Assembly (NCBI GenBank): GCA_905221605.1
Contig: CAJNDS010001446.1
Span: forward strand, 1,173,815 to 1,237,814
Length of the DNA: 64,000 nucleotides
DNA from: Symbiodinium natans
Lineage: Eukaryota; Sar; Dinophyceae; Suessiales; Symbiodiniaceae
Reading direction: 5' to 3'
The position numbers and the translations under genes were made by a program. Shown piece by piece: positions 30,136 to 42,370 of this stretch. The notes beneath the pieces were generated by a model. It worked only from the letters and a program-made list of their open reading frames with translations, did no database searches and had not been told where the DNA came from. Position 1 is the first letter of the stretch; every line of letters begins with the position of its first letter.

Positions 30136-33100
30136 CTAAAGCTTTGCCAGCATCTCCAGATATCTCCAGCTTGCGAAAACAAACCTCTGTAGACGAAGCC
30201 CTGAAACCAGCAACGAGCTGAGCAACCTGCCCAAGTACCTAAAGCCGGAACTCCTAAACCCCAACAGCCCTGCTGAAGCTGCCAGGTCTGCTAGTGGCCT
30301 TGGACTTCTCGAGGTTGACCAAGTCCGGCTGCTCCGGACTCGGCCCCTGGCAGGGTCCACTTCTTGCCGACATTTGTAGAGACTATCCATGACTATCCGC
30401 ATTGGCAGCTTTGGCAGCTTGGACAGCTTTGGCAGTTTTGGTGCTCCCGAACGCAGGTGGCCGTGCTGCGGGGCAGCATCTAGGAAAGAGAACCCCCGCA
30501 GCGCCTTGCCGTCCTCCTCCTCCTCAGCTGGGAGGCTGTCCAGCAGCTCCAGTTCCTCTTGCGTGAAGAGGAAGCGCATGGCCTGCAGATGGCATGGGGG
30601 CTTTGATCAGCGGGTCTTATATCTTGAGGAAAAGCGGACCCTTGCGCCAAAATCTTGCCCATTCTTGTCCCATGCCTTCCGGATGATGGCCAGGGAAGCC
30701 ATGAAGAAAGGGAAGACAACGGAAGTCTCCTTGATGGCTTTGAGACCGTACAAGATACCCAGGCAGACCACCTGGCAAGAAGAAGAACAACTTTAGGCTG
30801 ATGCCCGCCGCGTGAGCATGTGCTCACTAAGTTGGCACCACGAATGCCGCAGCAAGCGCTCGCTGCGAGCATGCATATAGAAGATGGATCACCCCTTGAG
30901 CGAAGTCAGAGCGGACAGTGAAAACCGAAAGGGAGGAGGGAGAAGAAGCCCCATGCAAATGAGAGAAGCGCAGCAAAGCAGTATTTGCAGCTTTCTTCGA
31001 GCCCGGTTACACGTGCCACACGGACGGCCGTAAGCCCAAAAATGACCCAAAGTGCGATTTCAGCAGAAATCATCAAGCATCGTACCTTTGTTGCAGGACA
31101 AATTTCCTAACATGGCAAGCCCGTATCAAGATTTCTTCATATCCCTTCGCCCAGAGGGCCAAGCCAGGGGCAGATCACCTCCGCGCCAATCTTAGCCGCT
31201 GCGTTGTGAGGTGCTTACTCCTGTTTCACTTTCCCCTTCTCTGTATGCATGCTACTGGTAGTAGCGAGCGCTTGCGAGTTCGGCGGCACCAACTTAGTGC
31301 GCACAAGCTACGCGGCGGAGGGAGGGAGAGGGAGAGAGAGAGAGAGAGGCGCAAAATTGAGCACAAGCTCGGACATCACCCTTAGACCAGGCCAGCTTTC
31401 CAGCAACTAGGCCCTAATTAACTAGGCCCTATAGGCTGAGGCTGTGGACGTTCGCTACACTAGTTACAACCCCAATCACGCTTCCAAAGCCAACCTGCCT
31501 GCACCAGGGTGTAGAGGTGCACGCGGCGGATGGGCAGCTTCTGGATGTAGTGGTACTGTGGGTACTTGGCCGGGTCCCAGATCAGCCACAGGAAGAGGCG
31601 GTCGAAAAGGTTGTTGCCGGTCAAGCTTGCAATGCCCATGTAGAAGAACACGCCCTGCAGCACGGCCCGTGGCAGGAACTTCAGCGCCGGCGCCAGGAAG
31701 AGCGCACATCCTATGAGCACGTGGATCAGAAAGTTCGTCGCACGCTGCTCCACGACCTTGCTCGGCACCTTGCGCTCGCCCTCCGGCAGCTGCTTCACCT
31801 CATAGGTGGTCAGCGAGATCACGTGCGTGATGCTGGGCACTGTCGAGGCCACCGACAGAGGCAGGCCCAACACAGCGCAGACGGGCAGCGTCAAAGCTCC
31901 CCTGACAAACCTTATAACTGTCTTTGGCAACCCTTGCAAAAACATCTGACCCGTATACTTTCGTATAAAGGGAACCTGCTGCAAAAGCAAAATGATTCTT
32001 GCAAGAGCTGGCCAGTAAGCAGATCCAAATGATAGCCTGGCCCCTTCTGCAGGTTGTTGGAAGGCCTGTTCACGATCACCGACGTGAGGTTCTGGTCCAG
32101 GTAACCCAGCACGGCGAAACCAATTGCCTAGACCCGAGAGTAACAGTGTAAAAAGGGAAGGGTACATACGGGAACCCAAACCCTACAAAAAATGGAATAC
32201 TCTGCGTCCACATTTGCCGGAAGTATCGCGTAAGCAATGGCCCAGGCCGGGAAGTCGCGCTCGATGCCCATGGGATTCACGACCCAGGGCCGCTTGCTGC
32301 CATCCGACAAGACGAGGTTCGGGGAGAAGTCCGCGTCGACGCTCAGCATCCTCAGGTTCGTGTCGCTGGAGTAGATCGCTGCCAGGGCCGAGGCCGTGAC
32401 CAGGGAGATGGTCACTGCGAAGTTGGCCATGAGGTTGCGGATGGGCCGGAGCAGCCAAGGCGTGCGGCGGAAGTGGGACAGGTAGGTCGCCAAGCCAAAG
32501 GTGTAGATGAACAGTAAGGCCTCGTCAACTTTCAATAAACTTGACAAATTTTAAAAGATGCCACAGTCGGGGGACCCGGGGACGTGCACACCCCAAGAGC
32601 AGGGCCTCGAACATGGCACTGGTCAGGCTCATCTTGTTCTCCGAGAAGTTCTCGATTATGGGCCTGCGCCCCGGAATGGTCAACGGTATGTCAACGGTTG
32701 TGGGCACGCCACAATGTTTCGATTAGGCCATCTACACTTATAACATTAGCTGGGTTTTGCTTTCTGTGACAGGCATCTGGTGCGCGCACATGCATGCGCG
32801 CACAAACAACACAACGCGCGCAAAGCTGCGGGCAGGCCTGACTCCGTCGATGATAAAGATCAAGGAAATAAGCCCCGCGAAGATGTCTTCCGAGAACATG
32901 GTCACATGCTTCATGAGAGCACAGAGGTCAAAGACCGCGACCAAAATGGTGAAGAGCGAACACCACATGCAAACCCAGAAGTAGAAGGGCATGAACTCCA
33001 CATCGGCACCCACCGCCATGTCATAAACCACAAGGGTGTATGCCAGGAAAGGACCGGTCGCTCCGAGGATGGACAAGGGCTGCCCTGCGAAGGTGGAGAA

Positions 33101-33424
33101 GATCACGCCAGAGACGGCTGTCGACATAATCATCTCCAGCACTCCGAACTGGCCATTTGTGCCGTCCAAGAAGCGGCTTCCGAAGGTGATGGCGGGCGCC
33201 AAGGCTGCGATGAAGAGGTAGAGAATGGACGACAAAGACTTTTGGAAGTTCTCCGGCTTGAACGCATCCGTCCAGTCGCTCGCGTAAAGCGGCAGCCGCC
33301 TACGCAAGTCCAGCCTCAGACCTCCAGCAATTCGCCCAGTAAACTCCAAGGGCCCGTAGTCCTTCTTGGCCGTGTGGTTGATATAGCCGGACTGATTGCG
33401 GATCACTGCCTCGGCCTCGGACAT
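30136..33424 (-). CDS. SLC4-family anion/bicarbonate transporter
   Basis: Member of the SLC4 (HCO3- transporter/band 3) family, a membrane protein that moves bicarbonate or related anions. Seven exons: 33424-32838, 32663-32606, 32520-32218, 32127 to about 32021, 31901-31499, 30771-30676 and 30582-30136, giving about 666 residues. Family motifs occur in order: GGLRLDLRRRLPLYASDW, SSILYLFIAALAPAITFG, FAGQPLSILGATGPFLAYTL, ALLFIYTFGLATYLSHFRR, WVVNPMGIERDFPAWAIAYA, GYLDQNLTSVIVNRPSN, KGPGYHLDL, FFYMGIASLTGNNLFDR, HLYTLVQ|VVCLGILYGLKAI and IIRK|AMRFLFTQEELE. All introns start GC and end AG (AG|GCCTGC, GAG|GCCCTG, CCG|GCAAAT, CAG|GCAGGT, AAG|GCATGG). The fourth intron is the least certain; a GC donor there removes about two residues. 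The start at 33424 (MSEAEAVIRN) leaves a short cytoplasmic N-terminus. The frame stays open upstream to a TAA near 33581, so a longer spliced N-terminus is possible. The C-terminal tail past the EEEED cluster (30480) may contain a further intron. Substrate and cell membrane cannot be told from sequence. Confidence 0.94.
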
Positions 33425-33542
33425 GGCTCGGCTGCGATGCTCAGAAGGGTCTGCGTTGGGGCGTATGTTCGCGACTCGAGCCAATGCGTGCTCCGCATCG
33501 ATACACGTGTCACGTACCCGCCCCGGCTTGGTACCTTCAGGG

Positions 33543-33637
33543 ACCTTGCCAACTGACTTTATGACCTTGCCCGCTTACTTTATGACCTTGCCCGCTGATT
33601 TTCTGACCTTGCCCGCAAAAGTTATGACCTTGCCCAC
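33543..33637. repeat. 21-bp tandem repeat upstream of the SLC4 gene
   Basis: Four to five copies of a 21-22 bp unit (plus strand TTGCCCGC, then about 6 variable bases, then TATGACC). On the minus strand the unit is read as GKVIKSAG-like heptapeptides in the frame that leads into the transporter, but one copy has TAA where others have TCA. Either untranslated leader or a decayed coding repeat. Confidence 0.85.
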
Positions 33638-33706
33638 AAAGTCAGTTGCATTTCTGCTTTTTATGAAAGAGTGGTTTAGAGTTTAGGGCCTCGGGATGCT
33701 AAGGGC

Positions 33707-35769
33707 TCAGGACGACTCAGGCCACCCGAACACCCGGTCCGCTGCCTTTGAGAGGTCGTTGTTGAGCTTGACGGCCTGCTTGGAGCTGCTTGTTGCTTGT
33801 GGCGGAGGGGGGTGTAGGGTTTAGGGTTTAGGGTTCAGGGTTTAGGGTTTAGGGTTCAGGGGAAAAATCCCGCCCCCTCTGGGAGACTTCGTCGAGCAGG
33901 GGCTCCACCTCCCCCAAAGCTCCCGCCTCCTCGATGACCAGGCAGAGCAGCGTTCGCCGCTCCCCGGCATCCTCCACGCGCAGAAAGCTTCAGCGACGCA
34001 GACGCAAACCGGGCTCGACCCGGGGTTAATGTAGGGGTCGGAGTAATTACGAATACTGTTCCCTTATGGTCCCTATATCATTGTACTATCATAACTCCCC
34101 ACAACCCTATTCTAATTGTTAAGGCTCTCACAGGGGTGGGGAGGCCACGTGCGGTACTGTAAAAGGCTGCTGGCGTTGGGTCTAGGGCCTAGGGCATCGA
34201 GATGGTGGAGCTGTGGAAAGCAACCCGAAAGAGCAGAGATCGGACCACCCACTCACTTCACTCACCTTCCGTCCCTGCCCCTCCCTCCTTCCCTCCGCCC
34301 CGCTTAGCGCAGCCCACAGGCCCCGATTTCTGTCAGGTACAAGAATCCGGGTGCATACGTTCGAAGAAATACTCAACATAACACACCTCAGGGCATGCCC
34401 TTCAAAAAGTTAAGGGGCGGAGCAAAATCTGCACCTTATTCCCCTTTCGGGGCTTGTGGTATGTTGAGCTATCCGAAACCCCAACCCCCAAACCCTAACT
34501 GTGGTTATGACCTCCCTCGCCCTTTCGTAGAACCCCGGCATCTCATAAGTCAACCAAGCCGAACAAGCCCTGTTCCAAACCTCCCACCCCACACCCTGCA
34601 AAAGCCTTTAAAACTCCTAACCCTTTATCCCAAGAAAACCTTACAAAAACCGTCAAGGCCTCAAATAAAAGCACCTCAATCCCCCTGCACCTCTATATCC
34701 CGCAAAGAATTCCCCCGAGGCACCTCGAAGGACAGGGCATTGGGATCAATGCCACACCTGAAAGAATCACGGCTCATGTTGTCAGGGTAGTGTGTGTGTG
34801 TGTAGGGCGGGGTTGAGGGGTTGAGGGGTTGAGGGGTTGAGGGGTTGAGGGGTTGAGGGGTTGAGGGGTTGAGGGGTTGAGGGGTTGAGGGGTTTAGGGT
34901 TTCGGGGTTTAGGGTTTAGGGTTTAGGGTTCAGGGTTCAGGGTTCAGGGTTCAGGGTTTAGGGTTTAGGGTTTAGGGTTTAGGGTTTAGGGTTTAGGGTT
35001 TAGGGTTTAGGGTTTAGGGTTTAGGGTTAAGAGAGGGGGTTCGAGTTTGGGGCTGAGGGGCTTTGGGTTTAGGGTGTGCAAGAGTCACTCGACTAGGCTT
35101 TTTGCAACCCGGCCGGGAGAGGTTCAGGATATGAAAATCTAGGTCTGTTGTTTCAGTTTAGGGAATTTAGGGGGTTTAGTGAATTCCTTCATTTCTATTC
35201 TAAAGCTTCATTTTCTTGATATTCTTTTAGATTTCAATTTTTCTTTGGATAAAAAAACCATTCGATATACTTATTTAAATTGATTCGTTTTATTTGGTTC
35301 TATTAAATCACAACGGTTTTGTCATTTCGTTTTGATTTTACATAGTTATTTAAATTGATTCGTTCTATTTGGTTCTATTGAATCAAAACGTTTTTGTCAT
35401 TTCGTTTTGATTTTTTCTTGTCTATATTATTATGAAATGATGCAAGATGATCTTCCTTAAAGCTACTTCATATAAATAATAGACTTAGGGGATTCAAAGC
35501 GGAAAACACCAAAACTAGGCTACCTTGCGATGGAGCTGCCAGAAGCACCTTGATCTGAAAAACTGGTACCAGGGCCCAAGGCTTCAGGATTCAGGAGTTC
35601 AGGGTTTTAGGGTTTAGGGTCTTGAGGGTTTTAGGGCTTGGGGGGCTTTAGGGGTTTAGGGTTTCAGGGTTGGGAGTTTAGGGGTTTAGCGTTTGGCGCT
35701 GGGAACCCCAAGCTGCTTCAGCAGCTTCGCCAGCGACGGCTTGGGCTGCGCGGCTTTCGCATCGCCCAT
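33707..35769 (-). CDS. Possible small three-exon gene, unrecognised
   Basis: Three minus-strand islands form a plausible gene: a start exon from 35769 (MGDAKAAQPKPSLAKLLKQL, then GVPSA) to about 35698, a middle exon 33987-33877 (FLRVEDAGERRTLLCLVIEE, then AGALGEVEPLLDEVSQ), and a last exon 33775-33707 (AVKLNNDLSKAADRVFGWPE, then SS and TGA). Acceptors are AAG|C and AGCAG|GCC. The joins are not proven, and the second donor is not clear. It lies just upstream of the SLC4 gene on the same strand; an alternative is that the middle exons feed the SLC4 N-terminus. No domain is recognised. The intron between 34 and 35.7 kb holds arrays, a TTGAGGGG satellite, a foldback element and an AT-rich island. 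Confidence 0.4.
34034..34127. mobile_element. Element family C, uninterrupted
   Basis: Starts GGGGTCGGAGTAATTACGAA then TACTGTTCCCTTATGGTCCC and ends AACCCTATTCTAATTGTTAA. It serves as the reference for the interrupted copies at 7600 and 11941. Another copy in reverse lies at 40870-40966 (AGGGGCCTTAATGATTAGAA to TTCTTCCGACC). Confidence 0.75.
34808..34894. repeat. TTGAGGGG octamer array grading into TTTAGGG
   Basis: Ten copies of TTGAGGGG, then TTTAGGGTTTCGGGG, TTCAGGG and a TTTAGGG array to 35030. Shows variants spreading locally. Confidence 0.95.
35150..35480. other. AT-rich island with a 75-bp tandem duplication
   Basis: Base composition drops sharply to mostly A/T. Two copies of a 75-bp unit start at 35271 and 35346 (TTATTTAAATTGATTCGTT..., then TTTGGTTCTATT, then TGTCATTTCGTTTTGATTTT). 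No ORF of note. It could be an organelle-derived fragment or a separate repeat. Confidence 0.8.
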
Positions 35770-35829
35770 GGCCGAGTGTGAGCCCTTGCTTTCAAGTGGA
35801 CCTCTAGCCGAAGCACCCTGAATTTAGGG

Positions 35830-38800
35830 TCAGCGTTGAGAAATTGACCCTAAACCCTAAACCCTAACAGTTTGTGGCTAGGGTTGCGGTTCGGGTTGAT
35901 GAAGTAGAGAATATGCAGTTTAGAGTTTTTGAGTGAGGGTCGAGGATGGTCTAGGCGAGTCCAAGAGGTTTCTCGAGACAAGGCCACTGGGAGAAAGCGA
36001 TGGAATGCTTGGGAAGGGCTGACTGACGGCAGAGCTTAAACGGTGCCTAAAACCATGCTGCGGCTTCACATGTGCACACCCTTGAAAACAAAAGTGACAA
36101 CGTCCACGGTTGCCCACTCTGAGTTCGATTCAAACTTGCTCCGTGGGTCCTTGAGCGACGAAGAACTTCAGATGATAACATTATACTGTTGAATGCTGAC
36201 ATGAACTCATAGTAGTATCAAGAACCATTTGTTGAAGTATGTACGGCGTAGCCACTTTTTGAAGCCTCCCGCAAGCGCGTTGCTCAGCCAAGGAACATGG
36301 CCGTCCCAGAAGCACTTTGTCGACTTACCCCTTCCTCGGTCGTCTCCCTGCTCCCTTCGTGCGAACGGCGGTATATTGCACATGGGAATGCCCTATTATG
36401 TCTGTCAGACATCCACGAAACTATCACCACATTGCCGTAAGCAGCATACCCGAAAATACTCAAGAGCGAGCACAATCCAAGCACTACTTACTACGGCCGC
36501 GTGAAGTATTGCGAAGTGTAAGAAGTACTCTCCGGTCCGCAGCTTCAATGCAGAAGTCCTCTGTAGAGCATACGCGCTCTGGATCTAAGCTGCCCACAGC
36601 TGACCACTCAGCCTAGACAAAGCTTCAGGGTCGAGGGAGCAGGCCCGGCCAAGTCAGAAAGCCAGCATCTGCGCTGATCGGAGCTCCAGCTACTCCACGA
36701 GGCACTCTACATGCCCTTGCCACCCTAAACCCTAAACCCTAAACCCTAAACCCTAGCTTCACTACGAATTTCTTAAGAGCCCCCCAAACAAGGTTTCGGG
36801 TTTAGGGTTTTAGGGCTTAAGAGCCTCCCAAACAAATAAGAATGTTCTTCCTAATCAGGGCAATATGGGGATTCCTATTTTTCATGCAGTTCAGGAGTGG
36901 CCTTTCGAAAGAAGCACATACCGGCAGAGTCCGATTTTCGTGAGTGTGAGGCTAGAGGAGACCCGGCTTGATCAGCCCTGCATCAGATCATTGTACAGAG
37001 GTTGCTGTGGATGTTTCAAAGGGCCAAAGAAGAAGTTCCTGCTCCATATGCGCAACGATCACACGTAGTCCTGTCGCAGCTCAATAACAACTCCCCATCA
37101 TAAAGGAGCCTTTTTATCGGCACGTTGCTTCAGAAGGCGAAGTTGCATCATCACACGCACCAAGGCGTCGCTATGAACAATGCTTCCATAACCGGCACGC
37201 GAGCACGAGACCCATTCATGTTTAGCATCGTTACCTCTTTCTTTGTTCTTGCGGTCCCACTTGCATGACCACGAGCACTAGAACTGAAACAGTCTCTAAC
37301 ACTGATGTTCCTTCCGATGGGGCATACGATGATAAATTCGAGGGCAACAACTTGACGTCCCACAACTTCTACTACAGTTTCGGCAGCAACTGTCGCCATT
37401 TTGCCCCTGCTCCTTGTTAACTTAGTATTCTGCTGAGTAGATCGCAGGGAGACTCTCGCTACCCACACTATTCAAGCACGCTCCCATTATTTCATAGGGC
37501 GCTTTCCTCAACTCTATGTATCGCGAACACTGCGTGGGCCTGTCAGAGCAAGCCCACGCCGCCCCACCCCTTCGTCGCGGTTCCAAGCTTAGGGGTTGGG
37601 AGAGCCATGAAACATCCATCTCAGAATGAAAAGAAGGAAGTGGCTTGGCTTCAGGGAGTAGCTTTCTAAGTCGGGCTTACAGAGGTGCAAGATGTAGGGT
37701 CTAGGGTTGAGGGTTTAGGGTTCAAGGCCAAACCACCAGGATCCGATTTCGGACCTGCACGCGGCAGAGTGCTTTGTGCACTTGTGATCTCAACCGGGCG
37801 GCAGTTGGCGAAGGGTAAACTACTAATCACATTCCCTTATGGTCTTAGTTGCTGGGTTCATAAGCCCCAAAAAATGTACACAGTGCTATAGGCTATAGGG
37901 GATTCTTTAGTATCCCAAGAAATGTAAGTTGTACTCATTCAGCTACTAAGTGGTTCGTTCATATACATCTATAGTTTAACAACCCCCCAAAATCACTCAG
38001 GCCCCTGAAAGAAGCCCTTTGAACCTCGTCCGACAGCAGTGAAAACCAGACCTCTAGAGCCGTAGAGCCCGAAAAGCCACACACCCTGAAACCCCAAAAA
38101 GAAGCCCTCGAGCCCAAAAAAAAAACCAAACCGCCTAAACCTCTGAGCCCCCAATCCGGCCCTGAAATTTAAAAGCCTCAGACCCCAACCCCTACAGCCC
38201 CTAAACCTTAATACCCTGAACAAAATCTCCACGACCTGACTCTGAACTCCCTAAACCTTAGAGCCCTGCAGCCCACCGTAAACCCGGTAGGAATGTAACA
38301 GAAGCCTACAGAACCATACTGCTAGAAACCCATCCAAGCACAAAGGCTCCAAACCCTAAACGCCCACAACACTACCAAAGCCTTTGCAAACAACGACGAA
38401 CCCTCAACAAGTTAAATCCACTCTAAACCCTAAATCCTAAACAAGCTTAAACCCTAAACCCTAAACCCTAAACCCTAAACCCTAAACCCTAAACCCTAAA
38501 CCCTGAGCCCAAACCACGCCCAATCCCTGGCAGGTTGCAGCCCTTCGGGCTTCAGCCTCATCAACCCTGCGCCCCCATCCCGGAAGGGGAGAAAGGGGTT
38601 TTTGGGTTTAGGGTTTAGGGTTTAGGGTTTAGGATTTAGGGTTTAGGGTTTCTTGGGCTCAGGGTTTCAGCTTTGGGGTTTGGGGTCTTTGATTTAGGGT
38701 TTGGGGTTTAAGCCTTGGCGATGTTCTGACTACGGGTCTCTTTGAGGACACCTGTGAAGTAGCATCAAGGGCTTCGCAGGGGCGTCTTCGAGTTTCTTGG

Positions 38801-39100
38801 GACTGCTTCGGCGTTTCTTGAGGCTCAGGGAATTTCCGAGTTTCCAATTTTCTAGGTTTTGTGGGGCACCAAACGCCAAGCCTTAGAATTGGCCTTCAAC
38901 CCTGAGCCCTAAGCCCGAAACACTCCCTCCCAAACATTCAACCCAAACCCCTTGAAGCCCAAAGCCCTTTAACTCCAACCTGAATGAGTGGGTTTCGGGT
39001 TCTGGGGTTTAGGGCTTAGGGAAGCATACTCGGAGTCCAAGAACTCTCAGGCATCCCCCTAAACCCTAAACCCTAAACCCTAAACCCCCATCTCCCTCTA
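35830..39100. other. Gap without a supported gene
   Basis: Unique sequence at 35.9-36.7 and 36.8-37.7 kb with normal base composition and only short overlapping ORFs, then CCCTAAA-like decayed sequence to 38.5 kb. An island at 38515-38595 is open on both strands; I cannot assign it. Confidence 0.5.
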
Positions 39101-39105
39101 CCCGC

Positions 39106-42100
39106 CTGAAGCCAGGGGTGCGCCAGAGCCTCGTGTGGGCTGATGCGCTCCATGGGGTCCTCCCAAGCAAGAGGTTTAGGGTTTAAGGTTTAGGGTTTAG
39201 AGTTTAGGGTTTAGGGTTTAGGGTTTAGGGGTTCAGGCCTTCGGGTTCAGGGCTTCGGGTTTCGGGTCTAGGGATTCGGCAGTTCAATCTGACTTCTTAG
39301 TTCTTAGCAGGGACTTCGAAATTAGGTACACCACGTTGCTTTCTAGGACTTACCCTTTAAGGAACTGAATAGGGACCCGCCTTCCGTACTTCCCTATGAA
39401 TTACACCTAGGATGAGGGATTCCTTAGGACTTCAGGTCAGGGCTCTCTCAATTGCGGTCCGTTTTTTTCCTTGGGGTCCCTGTCGTGAGCTGCCTGTACT
39501 GAAGGATGCCCCCCCAAAACCGGACCAGAACTTAGCAAACAGGCCGTTAAGGGATCACAGGAAAGAGTTTCAGAGGGGACTTTTCATCCTGCCCCTAAAC
39601 CCTAAACCCTAAACCCTAAACCCTAAACCCTAACCCTTCTTTCACCTTAGAGAAGCCGTAGGGCCTCTGGCCCTAAAGTTTCAGAGGTCGACCAACGGGG
39701 TTCCAAACGTTTGGCCATGACCCATGCAAACCCTAATCCTTGAGGGTTTAGGGTTTAGGGTTTAGGGTTTAGGGTTCAGGGTTTAGGGTTTAGGGTTTAG
39801 GCTTTAGGGTTTAGGGTTTAGGGTTTAGGGTTTAGGGTTTAGGGACCCTTAAACCCTGCCGCATACCCTTTTGATGTTTCCCTCTAGGCTGCTGGCCCAA
39901 GCCATCATCCGCTCCAGCAGGTCCAGTCCATTGAACTCCCCGCCGCCTCATGGCTCAATCGGGAAATGGGGGGTTTTGGGGCTTAGGTTTTAGGGTTTGG
40001 GGTTTAGGGTTTAGGGTTAAGGGTTTAGGGCTTAGAGTTTAGGGTTTAGGGTTTAGGGTTTAGGATTTAGGGTTTAGAGTTTAGGGTTTAGGGTTTAGGG
40101 TTTAGGGTTTAGGGTTTAGGGTTTAGGGTTTGGGGGGGTTCGTAGGGGCTTACTTCAGAGGCTTAGGGACTGAAAACCCTTCATCGAACTCTGAAGCCTC
40201 TGGGCTTCTGGGCGTTAGGGTGCTAACAACAGCTCCCTGAAACTCTCAGCCACCCAAAAATCCCTAAACCCCAAAACCCCAGCCCCAAACCCTAAACCCT
40301 AAACCCTAAACCAAACCCTAAACCCTAAACCCCAAACCCCAAACCCCTGGCTTTCCGACGGGCCTTCCAGCGGCACGCCCGGCGCGCCCCGCAAGACCGC
40401 GGCAAGGCCGCGATGACAAATGGCGTCGGCCTAGTACAGGCCTAGGGTTTAGGGTTTAGGGTTTAGGGTTTAGGGTTTAGGGTTTCAGGGGGTTAGGGTT
40501 TAGGGTTTAGGGCTGAGGGTTTAGGGTTTAGGGTCTAGGGTCTAGGGTCTAGGGTTTAAGGTTTAGGGTTTAGGAACGTATGGTCGCGTGTGTAATAGTC
40601 TAGACCCGGGAGTAACCTAGGAATAAACAGGGTACTTTTTTGGTTTTAAGGGGATTTCAAGGGAACCCCAACCCTGAAGAAAGGAAGAAAGGGCCTACTC
40701 CCGGTCCTAGTAGTAGTGACAACAAGCATACGAATGATGACGAGAACCATTGCGGGTCTGGGTTCAGGGTGTACTGTCTAGGGTTGGATGGGCATGGTTG
40801 GGTTAGGGGCAGTTTGGATGTACCTTCTGTGAGGACCGTCGGGTGACTGTATTGATACCGACGTATGATAAGGGGCCTTAATGATTAGAACACGGTTCTG
40901 AGGATTATTATCGTATACCTATAAAGGAACCATAAGGGAATATTGTTAGTAATTCTTCCGACCGTCGTAATCGTGGTGGTGGTGGTGGTGGTGGTGGTGG
41001 TGGTGGTGGTGGTGGTGGTGGTGGTGGTGGTGGTGGTGGTGGTGGTGGTGGTGGTGGTGGTGGTGGTGGTGGGGGTGGTGGTGGTGGCGGGGGCGGCGGC
41101 GGCGGTGGTGGCGGCGGTGGTGGTGGCGTGTCGTCGTTGAATAGGAGTAGCGGCAGGAGTAGCCCCGCAACTCCCCGAAACCCCCAGCGCCACCCCTCGC
41201 GCGCCTGCCGCCCGAGGATCTTCTCAGGGTCCCGGCCGGGCACAGCAAAGAGACCCAGACCTGCCAGGGGTTTGGGGTTTAGGGTTTAGGGTCTTAGGGG
41301 GGGCTCAAGGGGTTTGTGAGGGAACTCAGGGGGTCTTGAGGGGCTTGAGTGGTTTAGGGAGTTAGGGGGCGCAAGGGGGTTGAAAAAGGCTGGGGGTGGT
41401 GTAGGGGGATGGGCTTATTAAGCTAAACAGATCGGGAGGTCCAGCCCTCATCCCTAGGATCCCTAAAACCCCTAAGCCCTGACGCAGAAGAGGTTTCTAA
41501 ATTATGGGCCTTGTGGGATCCTAATCGTAAAAAGGAACCACCCTAAACCCCCTAAACCCCCTTAACCCCCTAAACCCCTCAAACCCCCTAAGCCCCTCAA
41601 ACCCCCTGAACCCTACACCCTGAACCATAAATCCCCTAAACCCTAAACCCTAAACCCCAAACCCTAACCCTAAACCTGAAACCCTAAACCCTAAACCCAC
41701 AAGGACCAGAAGCCCGAACCTGCTGCATTGTTGCGCTGGTCCGACGCGACACGGCACCTGAATTGTGGCAATCCGCTTCTGGGGTTTAGGATTTTTCAAG
41801 GGTTTGGGGGGGGGGGGGGTTTAGGGCTTAGGATTCTCGGGTTTAGGATTCTAGGGGGTTTAGGGTTGTGAGGGTTTAGGAGATTCAGGCTGTAGGATTT
41901 TCAGGGTTTAGGATTTTAAGGCTTTAGGGGCTTCGGGTTTAGGATTGTAGCCTAGGAGTTATAGGGTTTAGGATTTTGGGGTTTAGGAGCTTCGGGGTTA
42001 GGATTTTAGGGTTTAGGATTTTAGTGCTTAGGGTTTGGGGCCTTCTGATTCTAGGATTCGATTAGGGTTTAAGATGTCTAAGTCTAGGGTTGCAGCTTGT

Positions 42101-42219
42101 TTGGAGCTGATGTGACTCTGGGGTTCGAACCCCCCAACCACCCACTCTACAGCCTGAACCCTCTCTAGCTTCTGAACCCCCTGAAACCTCCGAACGCGCC
42201 AAACCCTAAAACCGAAACC

Positions 42220-42274
<55 letters not shown>

Positions 42275-42275
42275 C

Positions 42276-42370
<95 letters not shown>

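Noticed and set aside
40908-41243. Poly-Pro, poly-His and poly-Thr ORFs
   Set aside because: Frames of the GGT array; only the short kinase exon at 41260-41205 is supported.
42119-42140. tRNA-like T arm (GGGGTTCGAACCCC)
   Set aside because: No matching acceptor stem, anticodon arm or D arm is found about 50-60 bases upstream; the rest is decayed heptamer sequence.
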